NCBI RefSeq assembly: GCF_000710915.1
Contig: NZ_BAUA01000068.1
Span: 1 to 35,624 of the forward strand
Origin: Nocardia brasiliensis IFM 10847
Lineage (GTDB): Bacteria > Actinomycetota > Actinomycetes > Mycobacteriales > Mycobacteriaceae
Length of the DNA stretch: 35,624 nucleotides
Reading direction: 5' to 3'
Shown here one piece after another: positions 8,565 to 15,884 of the stretch. Made by a program: the position numbers and the translations under genes. The notes under the pieces are model-generated. The model did not search any database. It saw nothing but the letters and a program-made list of their open reading frames with translations, and was not told the origin of the DNA. Positions within the stretch are counted from its first letter, which is position 1. Each line of letters starts with the position of its first letter.

Positions 8565-8596
8565 CGCTCCCGCACCCGAATTCGAGTGCGGGAGCG
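8565..8596. terminator. Bidirectional hairpin between LysR and the ABC operon
   Basis: Perfect 11-bp arms CGCTCCCGCAC / GTGCGGGAGCG enclose a loop that can itself fold (CGAATTCG). It lies 6 bases after the LysR stop and 7 bases before the end of the convergent ATPase gene, so it probably terminates both. Confidence 0.8.
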
Positions 8597-8603
8597 CGGC
8601 GTC

Positions 8604-9356
8604 TCAGAGCAGCCGGGACAGGAACGTCTTGGTGCGTTCGTGTTTCGGGTTGGCGAGCAGCTCGCGCGGCGCGCCGGCCTCGACGATCACGCCGCCGTCC
8701 ATGAACACCAGCTTGTCGGCCACCTCACGGGCGAAACCCATTTCGTGGGTGACCACGACCATGGTCATGCCCGACTCGGCGAGCTCACGCATCACCGTGA
8801 GCACCTCGCCGACCAGTTCCGGGTCCAGCGCGGAGGTCGGCTCGTCGAACAGCATCAGCTTCGGATCCATCGCCAGCGCGCGGGCGATCGCCACCCGCTG
8901 CTGCTGCCCACCGGAGAGCTGAGCCGGGTAGGCATTCGCCTTCTCCGCCAAGCCGACTCGCTCGAGCAGCTCCTTCGCCTTGGTGATGGCGTCGGCCTTG
9001 CGCACCTTCTTGACCTGGGTCGGCGCCTCGATCACGTTGTCCAGCACCGTGCGATGCGGAAACAGATTGAAATGCTGGAACACCATGCCGATTTCGCGCC
9101 GCTGCCGGGCCGCCTCGCGCGGGTGCAGCTCGTAGAGCTTGCCGTTCTTCTCCTGGTAGCCGACGAGTTCGCCGTCCACGTAGAGCCGTCCGGCGTTGAC
9201 CTGCTCGAGATGGTTGATGCAGCGCAGGAAGGTGGACTTGCCCGAACCGGACGGCCCGATGACGCACAGCACCTCGCCGCGGCCGATCTCCAGCGAGACG
9301 CCCTTGAGCACCTGCAACGCGCCGAAGTTCTTGCAGACCCGGTCGGCGACGATCAT
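8604..9356 (-). CDS. glnQ: Amino-acid ABC transporter ATP-binding protein
   Basis: This 250-residue ATPase has every family motif: Walker [10 protein letters not shown] (34-42), the [10 protein letters not shown]-loop region, the signature LSGGQQQR, Walker [13 protein letters not shown] and the switch histidine in VVVTHEMG. The EVGY-like insert ([20 protein letters not shown]) and overall size fit the GlnQ/HisP polar-amino-acid group. It is the last gene of a three-gene operon; its ATG lies 34 bases after the permease stop. It energises import by the permease encoded just upstream. The symbol is by family; the amino acid carried is not determined. Confidence 0.93.
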   Translation of the reverse strand: MIVADRVCKNFGALQVLKGVSLEIGRGEVLCVIGPSGSGKSTFLRCINHLEQVNAGRLYVDGELVGYQEKNGKLYELHPREAARQRREIGMVFQHFNLFPHRTVLDNVIEAPTQVKKVRKADAITKAKELLERVGLAEKANAYPAQLSGGQQQRVAIARALAMDPKLMLFDEPTSALDPELVGEVLTVMRELAESGMTMVVVTHEMGFAREVADKLVFMDGGVIVEAGAPRELLANPKHERTKTFLSRLL

Positions 9357-9390
9357 GGGGATCGAGCGGTCTGCTCGACGTCGACGCTGC

Positions 9391-10350
9391 TCATTTCGCC
9401 TTCACAATCGTCTGGGCGTCGGCCAGCTCCTGCAACTGCTTACCGGTGAGCTGGCGGGACAGGCCGCGCGAGTAGTAGCGCTCCAGGTAGAACTGACCGA
9501 CCATCAGCACGCTGGTGATCGCGAGATACCAAGTGGCAGTGACCAACAGCAGCGGAATCGGCTGAAAGTTCACACCGTAGATCTCGCGGGCCCGGCCATA
9601 GAGGTCGGTGCTCAACGGCAACGCCGTGACCAGCGACGTGGTCTTCAGCATGCCGATGAGCTCGTTGCCGGTCGGCGGGATGATCACCCGCATCGCCTGC
9701 GGCAGCACCGTCCGGCGCATGGTCTGGCTCCAGGACATGCCCAGCGCGATCGACGCCTCGCGCTGGCCTTCACCGACGGAATTGATGCCGGCGCGGACGA
9801 TTTCGGCCATGTAGGCGGCCTCGTTGAGGCCCAGGCCGATCACCGCGAAGGTGAAGGCGGCCTGCATGTTCTGCACGTTCAACTCGAACAGGTGCGGCCC
9901 CCACGGCACACCGAGCACGATCGTCTTGTACAGCGAGGGGAACAGACCCCAGAACACCAACTGCACGAAAACCGGTGTGCCGCGGAAGATCCAGAGGTAC
10001 ACCCAGGCCGCCGAGCGCAGCACCGGGTTGGGCGAGAGCCGCATCACCGCGAGCAGCGTGCCCAGCAGCACGGCGATCGCCATGGCGAGCACGGTCAGCT
10101 CGAGGGTGACGACCGCGCCCTGCACGATCCGGCTGTCGAACAGGTACTTACGGTAGGTCGACCACTGATACGCCTCGTTCGTCGCGGCACCGTAGACGAA
10201 CAATCCGACCAGCACCAGGATGACCGCGGCGGCGATCCACCGGCCGGGTCTGCGTAACGGAACCGCTTTGATCGGCTCCGGTTCCATGGTGTCGGCTGCC
10301 GCGCCGAGCCCGGGATCGCCGGGCACCGGCTTGGTTTCGTTCGAACTCAT
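9391..10350 (-). CDS. Amino-acid ABC transporter permease (HisM/GlnP type)
   Basis: The 319-residue protein has a ~35-residue cytoplasmic N-terminal extension, then about six membrane helices. The family EAA loop is [20 protein letters not shown] with REASIALGM, which docks on the ATPase. [15 protein letters not shown] and [17 protein letters not shown] are typical of polar-amino-acid permeases. It starts 4 bases after the stop of the binding-protein gene and is followed by glnQ. Only one permease is present, so it should homodimerise. The N-terminal tail before the first helix (at ~36) is longer than in most homologues and Pro-rich. Confidence 0.93.
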   Translation of the reverse strand: MSSNETKPVPGDPGLGAAADTMEPEPIKAVPLRRPGRWIAAAVILVLVGLFVYGAATNEAYQWSTYRKYLFDSRIVQGAVVTLELTVLAMAIAVLLGTLLAVMRLSPNPVLRSAAWVYLWIFRGTPVFVQLVFWGLFPSLYKTIVLGVPWGPHLFELNVQNMQAAFTFAVIGLGLNEAAYMAEIVRAGINSVGEGQREASIALGMSWSQTMRRTVLPQAMRVIIPPTGNELIGMLKTTSLVTALPLSTDLYGRAREIYGVNFQPIPLLLVTATWYLAITSVLMVGQFYLERYYSRGLSRQLTGKQLQELADAQTIVKAK

Positions 10351-10354
10351 CGGG

Positions 10355-11257
10355 TCAGCTCGCGGCGCCGTTGACGACCGACTTGGTGATCGCGCCCTGC
10401 TCGACGCCCCAGTTCTTGGCGATCTCGAGGTACTTGCCGTTGTCGATCAGGCTCTGCACGGCCTTCTGCAGCACGCCGGCCAGCGGCGAGCCCTTCGCGA
10501 CCGCCCAGCCGTAGAGCGCCTCGCCGTAGGCCGTGCCGGAGATCTCGATCTTGCCGTCGCTCTTCTGGATCGCGTACACCGTCACCGGCAGGTCCGCGGC
10601 CATGCCGTCGACCTGGCCGAGCACCAGCGCGTTGGTCGCGGCGCTCTGCTCCTCGAACGACTTGATGTCGATCGCGGGCTTGCCCTCCTCGACGCACTTC
10701 TTGCTCTTGGCCGGGAGTTCGTCGGTGTCCTGAATGGTGGTGGCCTGCACGGCGACCTTCTTGCCGCAGGCGTTGTCCGGGTCGATCGGCTTGCCCTTTT
10801 GCTGAGCCCACTGGGTGCGCACGTTGAAGTAGGTCGTGAAGTCGACCTGCTGCTCGCGCTCCTTGGTGTCGGTGATCGAGGACATGCCGACGTCATAGGT
10901 GCCGGCCTGAATGGTCGGAATGATCTTCTCGAAGGCGGACTCGAGGTACTCGGCCCGCACGCCCAGCGTGGCGGCGACGGCATCCATCAGGTCGACGTCG
11001 TAGCCGACGATCTTGCCGCTCGGATCCTTGTACTCGTTCGGCTGGTACGGGATGTTCACGCCGACGACGAGCTTGCCGGACTGCTTGATCTTGTCGGGAA
11101 GCTGCGCCGCGATCGAGTCGACCTTGTCGACCTTCACCTTGTCGACGGCGGGTCCGGAGTCTTCGGTATTACTACAGCCCGTCAGCACCAGTGCGCCTCC
11201 CGCGAGTACACACATCGCCTGCAGGGCGCGCCTGCCAAGAACCGATCGAACAGACAC
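10355..11257 (-). CDS. Amino-acid ABC transporter substrate-binding lipoprotein
   Basis: The 300-residue protein has a signal peptide with a lipobox (LVLTGC, Cys about residue 30), so it is a lipid-anchored extracellular solute receptor. It has an SBP_bac_3 fold: GKLVVGVNIPYQPNEYKDPS, IVGYDVDLMDAVAATLGV, and the domain crossing VQATTIQDTDELPAKS. I chose the GTG (VSVRSVLGRR) as start because a GGAGGG site lies the right distance upstream, overlapping an ATG that sits five codons earlier. First gene of the operon with permease and ATPase. Similar to glutamate/polar amino-acid receptors, but the ligand is uncertain. Confidence 0.92.
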   Translation of the reverse strand: MSVRSVLGRRALQAMCVLAGGALVLTGCSNTEDSGPAVDKVKVDKVDSIAAQLPDKIKQSGKLVVGVNIPYQPNEYKDPSGKIVGYDVDLMDAVAATLGVRAEYLESAFEKIIPTIQAGTYDVGMSSITDTKEREQQVDFTTYFNVRTQWAQQKGKPIDPDNACGKKVAVQATTIQDTDELPAKSKKCVEEGKPAIDIKSFEEQSAATNALVLGQVDGMAADLPVTVYAIQKSDGKIEISGTAYGEALYGWAVAKGSPLAGVLQKAVQSLIDNGKYLEIAKNWGVEQGAITKSVVNGAAS

Positions 11258-11397
11258 AGCAGCCCTCCACATTTCGGATTCAAGAAACCCGGGTGTCACC
11301 ACCCGTTGGCAATCTAAGCGACCGAGACGCTTCGTGCTGGACAGTAACGGAAGATTGATCCGTTCCGTGCTGAACACTCCGAGCTACAACACCATGA
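11258..11397 (-). promoter_or_regulatory. ABC operon upstream region with inverted repeat
   Basis: This gap precedes the amino-acid ABC operon. It contains AACGGA (11346-11351) and TCCGTT (11359-11364), 6-bp perfect arms around a 7-base spacer, which could be an operator or a weak terminator for the dehydrogenase gene that ends at 11398 on the same strand. GGAGGG just before the GTG start is the ribosome-binding site. Confidence 0.4.
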
Positions 11398-12492
11398 CTA
11401 CCGGCGGTGGACCCTAGCACAAACCTGTTCGGTGAACTCGCTCGTCGAGGCCAGTCCGCCCAGGTCGGCGGTGGCGATGCCGGCCTCGAAGGTGGCGGCG
11501 ACGGCGCGTTCCACCCGCTCAGCGGCCTGTCGCAGCGCACCGCTGTAACGGCCGTCACGGTCACGAGTTCCCAACCAGCGCAACAGCATTGCCGCCGACA
11601 GTTGCAGCGCGGCCGGATTCGCGCGGTTGTGCCCGGCCAGCGCGGGCGCCGCGCCGTGCACCGCCTGCGCCATCGCGTGCGTGGCCGAGCAGTTCAGCGA
11701 GGCGGCCAGACCGAGCGATCCGCTGAGCTCTCCGGCGAGGTCGGACAGGATGTCACCGAAGAGATTCTCGGTGACCAGAACGTCGTAGTCGGCGGCTGCG
11801 CGCACCAGATGCGCGGCCGTCGCGTCGACGTGTTCGTCGTCGACCTCGACCCCCGGATAAGCGTGGGCAATTTCATAGCACACATCGCGAAACAGGCCCA
11901 TGGTCATCGGCAACACGTTCGCCTTGTGCACAATGGTCAGTCGTTTGCGTCGCGTCGCGGCGAGCCGGAACGCCTCATGCGCAATCCGCTCACACGCCTG
12001 CCGGGTCACCACGCCGACCGCCATCGCGACATCCTCGGTGGCGCGGAACTCCCCCGATCCGGCGAACATATTGCGATCGGCGTAGAAACCTTCGCTGTTC
12101 TCCCGGACGATCACCAGATCGATGGCGGGCGCGAGCGCGCGAACCCCGGCGAACGCCCGAGCCGGCCGAATATTGGCGTACAGACCGAACTGCTTCCGGA
12201 TCGCGCCGCCCGGCGCCGCGCGATGCTGCTGCGGATAGGACGCGTTGTCGTGCGGGCCGAGAATCCAGGCGTCGACCCCGGCCAGCGCGTCGAGGGTCTG
12301 CCGCGGCAGTGGGTCACCGTATTCCTCGATCGCCCGATGCCCCATGAGCAGCGGCACCCATTCGATCGGCGGCGCGCCCGCCGCCGCCACGGCCTCGTCG
12401 ACGACCTGCCGGACAGCCCGCACCACTTCCGGTCCGATGCCGTCGCCGTCGATCAGTCCGAGCCGTACCGGCCCGTTGGTTCGATCCGTCAC
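11398..12492 (-). CDS. Isocitrate/isopropylmalate dehydrogenase-family beta-decarboxylating enzyme
   Basis: The 364-residue protein has the family catalytic set: GDGIGPEVV (16-24), substrate Args 99, 109 and 130, Tyr137 in VRENSEGFYADR, Lys190 and the Asp trio 223/247/251 in NLFGDILSDLAGELSGSLG. It should use NAD(P)+ to oxidise and decarboxylate a malate-type substrate. Substrate-loop sequence (AAPGGAIRKQFGLYANIRP) differs from ordinary LeuB, so tartrate, homoisocitrate or a substituted malate is possible. The GTG start (VTDRTNGPVRLGLIDGDG) was chosen because upstream codons encode Arg/Gly-rich non-conserved sequence. It is divergent from trxA. Near a detached LeuA regulatory domain at 13.1-13.6 kb. 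Confidence 0.88.
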   Translation of the reverse strand: MTDRTNGPVRLGLIDGDGIGPEVVRAVRQVVDEAVAAAGAPPIEWVPLLMGHRAIEEYGDPLPRQTLDALAGVDAWILGPHDNASYPQQHRAAPGGAIRKQFGLYANIRPARAFAGVRALAPAIDLVIVRENSEGFYADRNMFAGSGEFRATEDVAMAVGVVTRQACERIAHEAFRLAATRRKRLTIVHKANVLPMTMGLFRDVCYEIAHAYPGVEVDDEHVDATAAHLVRAAADYDVLVTENLFGDILSDLAGELSGSLGLAASLNCSATHAMAQAVHGAAPALAGHNRANPAALQLSAAMLLRWLGTRDRDGRYSGALRQAAERVERAVAATFEAGIATADLGGLASTSEFTEQVCARVHRR

Positions 12493-12639
12493 CGTCTCAT
12501 CCTCGCCTCGCCCGGCTCGGGCCCGCGCACCGACCCGGCACCCCGACGACCCTCGTGCGGCGCCGCCGTGATTTCCCGGCGTCGGACGTGGGTATCCGGC
12601 GAGAGGACGGCGATAAGGGGCGGCGCCCGTGCAGCCCAT

Positions 12640-12674
12640 GGAAGATTAGAGCAACGGTCGGCGTTATAGCCGAC
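12640..12674 (+). promoter_or_regulatory. SigH/SigR-like promoter of the thioredoxin gene
   Basis: GGAAG at 12640-12644 is followed 18 bases later by GTT at 12663-12665. The thiol-stress sigma factors SigR (Streptomyces) and SigH (Mycobacterium) read GGAAT/C-N17-18-GTT and are known to drive thioredoxin genes. The one mismatch is the fifth base. The -10 GTT lies inside a palindrome with GTCGGC (12657-12662) and GCCGAC (12669-12674) arms. Confidence 0.5.
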
Positions 12675-12694
12675 ATACCGAATGAGAGGACGTC

Positions 12695-13069
12695 ATGGCC
12701 ACCCAGACGCTGACCCAACAGAATTTCGAAGAGGTAGTCGCCGGAAACGACGTGGTGCTCGTCGATTTCTGGGCTGAGTGGTGCGGCCCGTGCAAGAGCT
12801 TCGCGCCCACCTTCGAGGCCTCGTCCGAGAAGCACAGCGATGTCGTATACGGCAAGGTCGACACCGAGTCCGAGCAGGGGCTCGCGGCCGCCGCGAACAT
12901 TCGCTCGATCCCGACCATCATGGCCTTCCGCGAGGGCGTGCTCGTGTTCGCACAGCCCGGCGCACTGCCGCCCGCCGCGCTCGAAGACCTCGTCACCCAG
13001 GTGAAGGGTCTGGACATGGACGAGGTGCGCAAGCAGCTCGCCGAGCAGCAGGCCGGTGCCGAGCAGTAA
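12695..13069 (+). CDS. trxA: Thioredoxin
   Basis: The 124-residue product has the WCGPCK active site with redox cysteines 30 and 33 in VLVDFWAEWCGPCKSFAP, and the cis-proline in NIRSIPTIMAF. This is the complete thioredoxin fold plus a ~15-residue C-terminal helix rich in Glu/Gln/Ala that ordinary 105-110-residue thioredoxins lack. It reduces protein disulphides in the cytosol with electrons from thioredoxin reductase, which is not in the window. GAGAGGA precedes the ATG. A SigH/SigR-like promoter lies just upstream and a very strong hairpin follows, so it is a single-gene unit. Confidence 0.95.
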   Translation: MATQTLTQQNFEEVVAGNDVVLVDFWAEWCGPCKSFAPTFEASSEKHSDVVYGKVDTESEQGLAAAANIRSIPTIMAFREGVLVFAQPGALPPAALEDLVTQVKGLDMDEVRKQLAEQQAGAEQ

Positions 13070-13088
13070 TTCGCACGAACCGCCGACG

Positions 13089-13128
13089 GAACAGGGCCGC
13101 CCCTCCCCACGGAGGGGCGGCCCTGTTC
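13089..13128. terminator. Strong bidirectional terminator after trxA
   Basis: An 18-bp perfect inverted repeat (GAACAGGGCCGCCCCTCC) with a 4-base CCAC loop lies between the convergent trxA and LeuA-domain genes, 19 bases after the former and 13 before the end of the latter. Ends in TTCTC on the plus strand and carries no long T run. Confidence 0.88.
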
Positions 13129-13141
13129 TCGCCGGTGGGGC

Positions 13142-13576
13142 TCAGTGACCGAGCAGATTGACGCCCGCGATCATCGCGCGGACCGTCGACTCGGCGCCGT
13201 CGTCGGCAAGGGCCGCGCCCCAGCCGCGCCGGCCGTTGTATTCGCACTGCACGAACGTCGCGGTGCCTGCCGGGGTGCGCCGCTGGTGGAACTGCAGGAT
13301 CTCGACCGGGTAGCCCTCGTCGTAGAGGGCCGAGGTCATCGCCGCGACCGGGCTGCCGGAGGCGATGACGGTACGCAGGTGGTCGGTGAACTCCAGCGTC
13401 GCAGTGAATTCCGCGCCCCGGCTGCCCGCGGGCGACCAGTCGCCGAGCCGGATCGGCCCGGTGTGCTCGCAGTAGCGATCGTGGAATTGCGCCGGGGTGA
13501 GGCCGATGCTTTCGGCGCGCAGGCCCCTGGGCGCGGCGGACTGGAACGTGTCTGTATCAAGCGTGAGGATGGTCAT
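13142..13576 (-). CDS. Stand-alone LeuA allosteric (dimerisation) domain protein
   Basis: The 144-residue protein carries no catalytic TIM barrel. It resembles the C-terminal regulatory domain of 2-isopropylmalate and homocitrate synthases: GAEFTATLEFTDHLRTVIAS, then GSPVAAMTSALYDEGYPVEI and FVQCEYNGRRGWGAALADDG. In LeuA that domain binds leucine and shuts the enzyme off. As a free protein it may bind a branched-chain amino acid or hetero-associate with the chromosomal LeuA; neither is established. A candidate leader peptide with Leu-Leu-Val-Val codons lies upstream (13673-13723), which fits amino-acid-controlled expression. It ends convergent with trxA. Confidence 0.78.
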   Translation of the reverse strand: MTILTLDTDTFQSAAPRGLRAESIGLTPAQFHDRYCEHTGPIRLGDWSPAGSRGAEFTATLEFTDHLRTVIASGSPVAAMTSALYDEGYPVEILQFHQRRTPAGTATFVQCEYNGRRGWGAALADDGAESTVRAMIAGVNLLGH

Positions 13577-13740
13577 TGAAAGTTAGGTCTTCCCGAAGAA
13601 TGTCGTGGCTCAGTTGACAGAGGGGACCAGCAAGTAAAAGTCTTCAGCCCGCAGCGAGGGGGCCGGTCCGAATCAGACCCCGCTACGGCGGGGTACTACG
13701 AGAAGTCGCCGCCGCGCCACCATCGCGGTGAGCGGAATTA
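13577..13740 (-). promoter_or_regulatory. Candidate transcription attenuator upstream of the LeuA-domain gene
   Basis: The leader contains a 16-residue peptide gene (13673-13723) overlapping a hairpin CCCCGC-TACG-GCGGGG (13678-13693). The same G run can instead pair with a C run further 3' in the leader (GGTC...GACC and GGGG...CCCC around 13655-13680). Mutually exclusive pairing plus a codon run for the relevant amino acids is the hallmark of actinobacterial leu/ilv attenuators. A small TCTTC/GAAGA hairpin at 13588-13599 precedes the gene start. No T-rich intrinsic terminator is obvious. Confidence 0.5.
13673..13723 (-). CDS. Candidate branched-chain leader peptide
   Basis: The 16-codon frame encodes MVARRRLLVVPRRSGV. 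The centre reads Leu-Leu-Val-Val in codons CTT CTC GTA GTA, of which CTT and GTA are rare in this GC-rich genome. It is flanked by arginines, like the known C. glutamicum ilvB leader (about RLVVVTARR). Its stop falls beside the CCCCGC/GCGGGG hairpin. There is no clear ribosome-binding site, so it may be read from a leaderless transcript. It lies 96 bases upstream of the LeuA-domain gene on the same strand. Confidence 0.55.
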   Translation of the reverse strand: MVARRRLLVVPRRSGV

Positions 13741-14003
13741 GCACGGCGCTGTCGCGGTCTGCGACGTGGAGCGCTGCGCTGTGGCGGTCGGCGGGATTCG
13801 GCACGCGATCGAGGATAGGGACATCGCGGCGCGATCGCAACCATATTCGGCGCCCGTTTTGTCTACCCGCCGGTAGCGTTCACGCAGCTCAGGCGTGTTC
13901 CACGCCGCCACGCCGGATATCCGGGTGCGACGCGGCTCATGTTCGTCCACCCGTCACGTAGATGACACCTTCGGCGGCGTGTCGTGTCGCGCCGAGCGAA
14001 AAC
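13741..14003. other. Intergenic stretch without a supportable gene
   Basis: Apart from the attenuator leader next to it, nothing here is convincing. An open frame at 13738-13950 (minus) has Arg/Thr/Ala-rich composition, no ribosome-binding site and no motif. The promoter for the LeuA-domain transcript should lie here, but I cannot place it. Confidence 0.4.
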
Positions 14004-14004
14004 G

Positions 14005-14030
14005 AAAAATCCGGGCACAGTGGCCCGGAT
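14005..14030 (-). terminator. Rho-independent terminator of the carbonic anhydrase gene
   Basis: On the minus strand an 8-bp stem (ATCCGGGC / GCCCGGAT, 6-base loop) is followed directly by TTTTTCGTTTT. It lies 22 bases after the gene's stop and is one of the few terminators in the window with a full T tract. Confidence 0.9.
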
Positions 14031-14051
14031 CTCGCGCGGTGCGCGGACCGC

Positions 14052-14546
14052 TCAGTCGGCGAGCACCTCGTTCAACTTGCCGGTCGCGACGTCGAAGATG
14101 AAACCGCGGATGGAGTCCTTGTGCACGACGAACGGACTCGCGACGATGCGTGCGATCGATTGGCGCACATCGGTTTCCAGATCAGCGAACGCCTCGGCCG
14201 CCCATTCGGGCTTGATGCCGGTGTCCTGCTGGATCGACGCCTTGAAGTCGTCGTCGGTGAAAGTCAGCATGCCGCAGTCGGTGTGGTGGATCAGGATGAT
14301 CTCGCGGGTGCCCAGCAGGCGCTGGCTGATCGCCAGCGAGCGGATCTCGTCGGCGGTGATGACGCCGCCCGCGTTCCGGATCACATGCGACTCGCCCTCC
14401 TGGATGCCCAGGGCGCCATAGACATTCAGCCGGGCGTCCATGCACGCGACCACCGCGACGTGCTTGGCGGGCGGCAACGGCAGCGGCCCGGTGAAGGTGC
14501 TCGCGTAGACAGCGTTGTTCTGCAGATACTCGTCGGTCACGGTCAT
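14052..14546 (-). CDS. canA: Beta-carbonic anhydrase
   Basis: The 164-residue enzyme hydrates CO2 to bicarbonate. Zinc ligands Cys35, His88 and Cys91 and the Asp37-Arg39 dyad are present (VACMDARL, HHTDCGMLTFTDDDF). It matches M. tuberculosis Rv1284 (CanA) in length, spacing and the ends MTVTDEYLQNN and FDVATGKLNEV. The start was set at MTVTDEY because AGGGGA lies upstream and the 18 extra upstream codons are not conserved. It is a single-gene unit with its own terminator. The symbol is assigned by close resemblance to the Mycobacterium gene. Confidence 0.94.
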   Translation of the reverse strand: MTVTDEYLQNNAVYASTFTGPLPLPPAKHVAVVACMDARLNVYGALGIQEGESHVIRNAGGVITADEIRSLAISQRLLGTREIILIHHTDCGMLTFTDDDFKASIQQDTGIKPEWAAEAFADLETDVRQSIARIVASPFVVHKDSIRGFIFDVATGKLNEVLAD

Positions 14547-14850
14547 TGGGCGGTCCCCTGCGCTAGGTATGCACGGCTGCTTATATGTGGCGTGGCCCAC
14601 GATAGGTCGCAGCGGCGCAGAGCGGACCGGTCGCGCTCACCGTGATTCGTTTACTGGCGCGTCGAGAGCGACACAGACACGCCTCACATTGCGCGCGGAG
14701 GAGTAGCCCTGGTCCGCAACACCCTGGCCCCACCATGCACCGTAGTGCCTCGCTACGCCCCCTGAAGCCCTGCCGGTCACGGGCCGCTGCCACTCCTGCA
14801 CCCGGTGTCCCGACGTCGCGCGATCTCGACGCCGAGTCACCACGACGGTT
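14547..14850 (-). promoter_or_regulatory. Upstream region of the carbonic anhydrase gene
   Basis: About 304 bases separate canA from the end of the secreted-protein pair, all read on the minus strand. A possible -10 (TATAAG on the minus strand, 14580-14585) lies 34 bases before the start. The rest contains only low-quality open frames and no visible terminator for the secreted genes. Confidence 0.35.
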
Positions 14851-15162
14851 TCAGCACGGAACGGCTTGCCACGTCCTATCGATGTAGTTGGAAAAGAGCC
14901 CGACCGTCTCGCCCGGCACGATCCAGTGGCACGAGGTGTCCTTGTTGAGCGTGTACAGATGGACTTTGACTCGAATGTTCTTCGAGCAGTCGTTGCGGAC
15001 GAAGTAGGCCCACTGGGAGCCGGAATTGGCGGGCCCCTCCACCCCGACTCCGCAACGGCCCGGATCTGCCTGCACCGTCGCCGGGACGGCGATCGCGGAA
15101 AGGCCGGCGATCGCCGTGGCCGCAGCCGCAGCCACCGCAACGCGCTTGAAAAGAAGTGTCAT
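14851..15162 (-). CDS. Small secreted four-cysteine protein A (tendamistat-like)
   Basis: The 103-residue precursor has a Sec signal peptide (basic MTLLFKR, Ala-rich core, cleavage after PATVQA). The mature protein starts DPGRCGVGV and has four cysteines. Spacing C-21-C-18-C-24-C and phrases WAYFVRNDC, RVKVHLYTL, CHWIVPGETVGLFSNYID and a terminal Cys mirror the tendamistat alpha-amylase inhibitor fold, with WAY in place of the inhibitory WRY. A paired beta-sandwich with two disulphides is therefore likely; inhibition of an enzyme is only a guess. It follows its paralogue after 23 bases, with GAGGAAC as ribosome-binding site. Confidence 0.82.
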   Translation of the reverse strand: MTLLFKRVAVAAAAATAIAGLSAIAVPATVQADPGRCGVGVEGPANSGSQWAYFVRNDCSKNIRVKVHLYTLNKDTSCHWIVPGETVGLFSNYIDRTWQAVPC

Positions 15163-15185
15163 GTCAGTTCCTCGTCGAATTGCTG

Positions 15186-15524
15186 TCAGCAGCCCAGCGG
15201 TTGCCAGGTGTGGTCACCGACCGGATCCCAGAATGTGGCCGTATCGTGGGCGCCGACCCATTTACAGGTCTGCCCGTTTCCGGCCTGCGCATCCCGCCCC
15301 AGCGTGTACTGATAGACGCGGAATTTCGCACCCACCGAGCAGTTGTTACGCATGAGATAGATGAAACTCGGCACCTGCTTTCCGGTATCCACACTGCTCG
15401 AGACCGACACGCCGCAGCGTCCGGGATCAGCACCCGAGGTCGCAGCCGGGAAACCGAGGGTGATCGCGGAAGCCGCGAGCACCGTGAGCGCCATACCGAG
15501 ACGCCTGTATTCGGCAAAGTTCAT
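15186..15524 (-). CDS. Small secreted four-cysteine protein B (tendamistat-like)
   Basis: This 112-residue precursor is a paralogue of the downstream gene. The signal peptide (MNFAEYRRLGMALTVLAASA) is cleaved after TSGA, giving the same mature start DPGRCGV. The four cysteines, the YLMRNNC strand, RVYQYTLGRD and a final TWQPLGC align with the partner, including its loop-length differences around CKWVGAHDTATF. It has the strongest ribosome-binding site in the area (AAAGGAGGG, 6 bases before ATG), so the pair is probably well expressed. Both would be exported and cross the cell envelope. Function unknown. Confidence 0.85.
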   Translation of the reverse strand: MNFAEYRRLGMALTVLAASAITLGFPAATSGADPGRCGVSVSSSVDTGKQVPSFIYLMRNNCSVGAKFRVYQYTLGRDAQAGNGQTCKWVGAHDTATFWDPVGDHTWQPLGC

Positions 15525-15884
15525 TATTTCCCTCCTTTGATCGATGACAAATCAGAAGACGCAAATGCATTCGTTCGTCCTACACACACTAACGCCGATC
15601 AGTTCACCCGCCCGGTGAAAAGCACACCGTGGCACCGATACTCGGCACTTGGCAGCCTTCCTGCCAATAGTCGATATCTTCTGCCAGCCCCCGGCAACAC
15701 CTGAGTCTGCGTCGCCGACTCGCAGAACTCACCATTCTCTCGACAGACGGTCTACGACGCAGACCGCGCGCCGTCCCCGTTCGCCCGTGCCACTGGAATC
15801 GAGGGCACGAGCGAAGGTTTGGGGCGTCGTAGGCTTGGGGGATCCGCAGCGTGTGGGTCCGCTGCGGATGCGGGGAGGTGGGCG
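15525..15884. promoter_or_regulatory. Divergent region, secreted-protein pair / TraB-type gene
   Basis: This 360-bp stretch has lower GC than the genes around it and no credible frame. It should hold the promoter of the secreted pair. It contains TTGGCAG-CCTTC-CTGCCAA, a 7-bp-arm palindrome at 15649-15667, and a 9-bp inverted repeat ATCCGCAGC/GCTGCGGAT (15842-15850, 15861-15869) directly upstream of the GGGGAGG site of the TraB-type gene. Confidence 0.5.

Noticed and set aside
13738..13950. 70-codon minus-strand frame
   Set aside because: No ribosome-binding site, biased Arg/Thr/Ala composition and no recognisable motif. It overlaps the leader-peptide region.
14637..15140. Arg-rich open frame overlapping the first secreted protein
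   Set aside because: It is a shifted-frame shadow of a gene with a clear signal peptide, four cysteines and a good ribosome-binding site.
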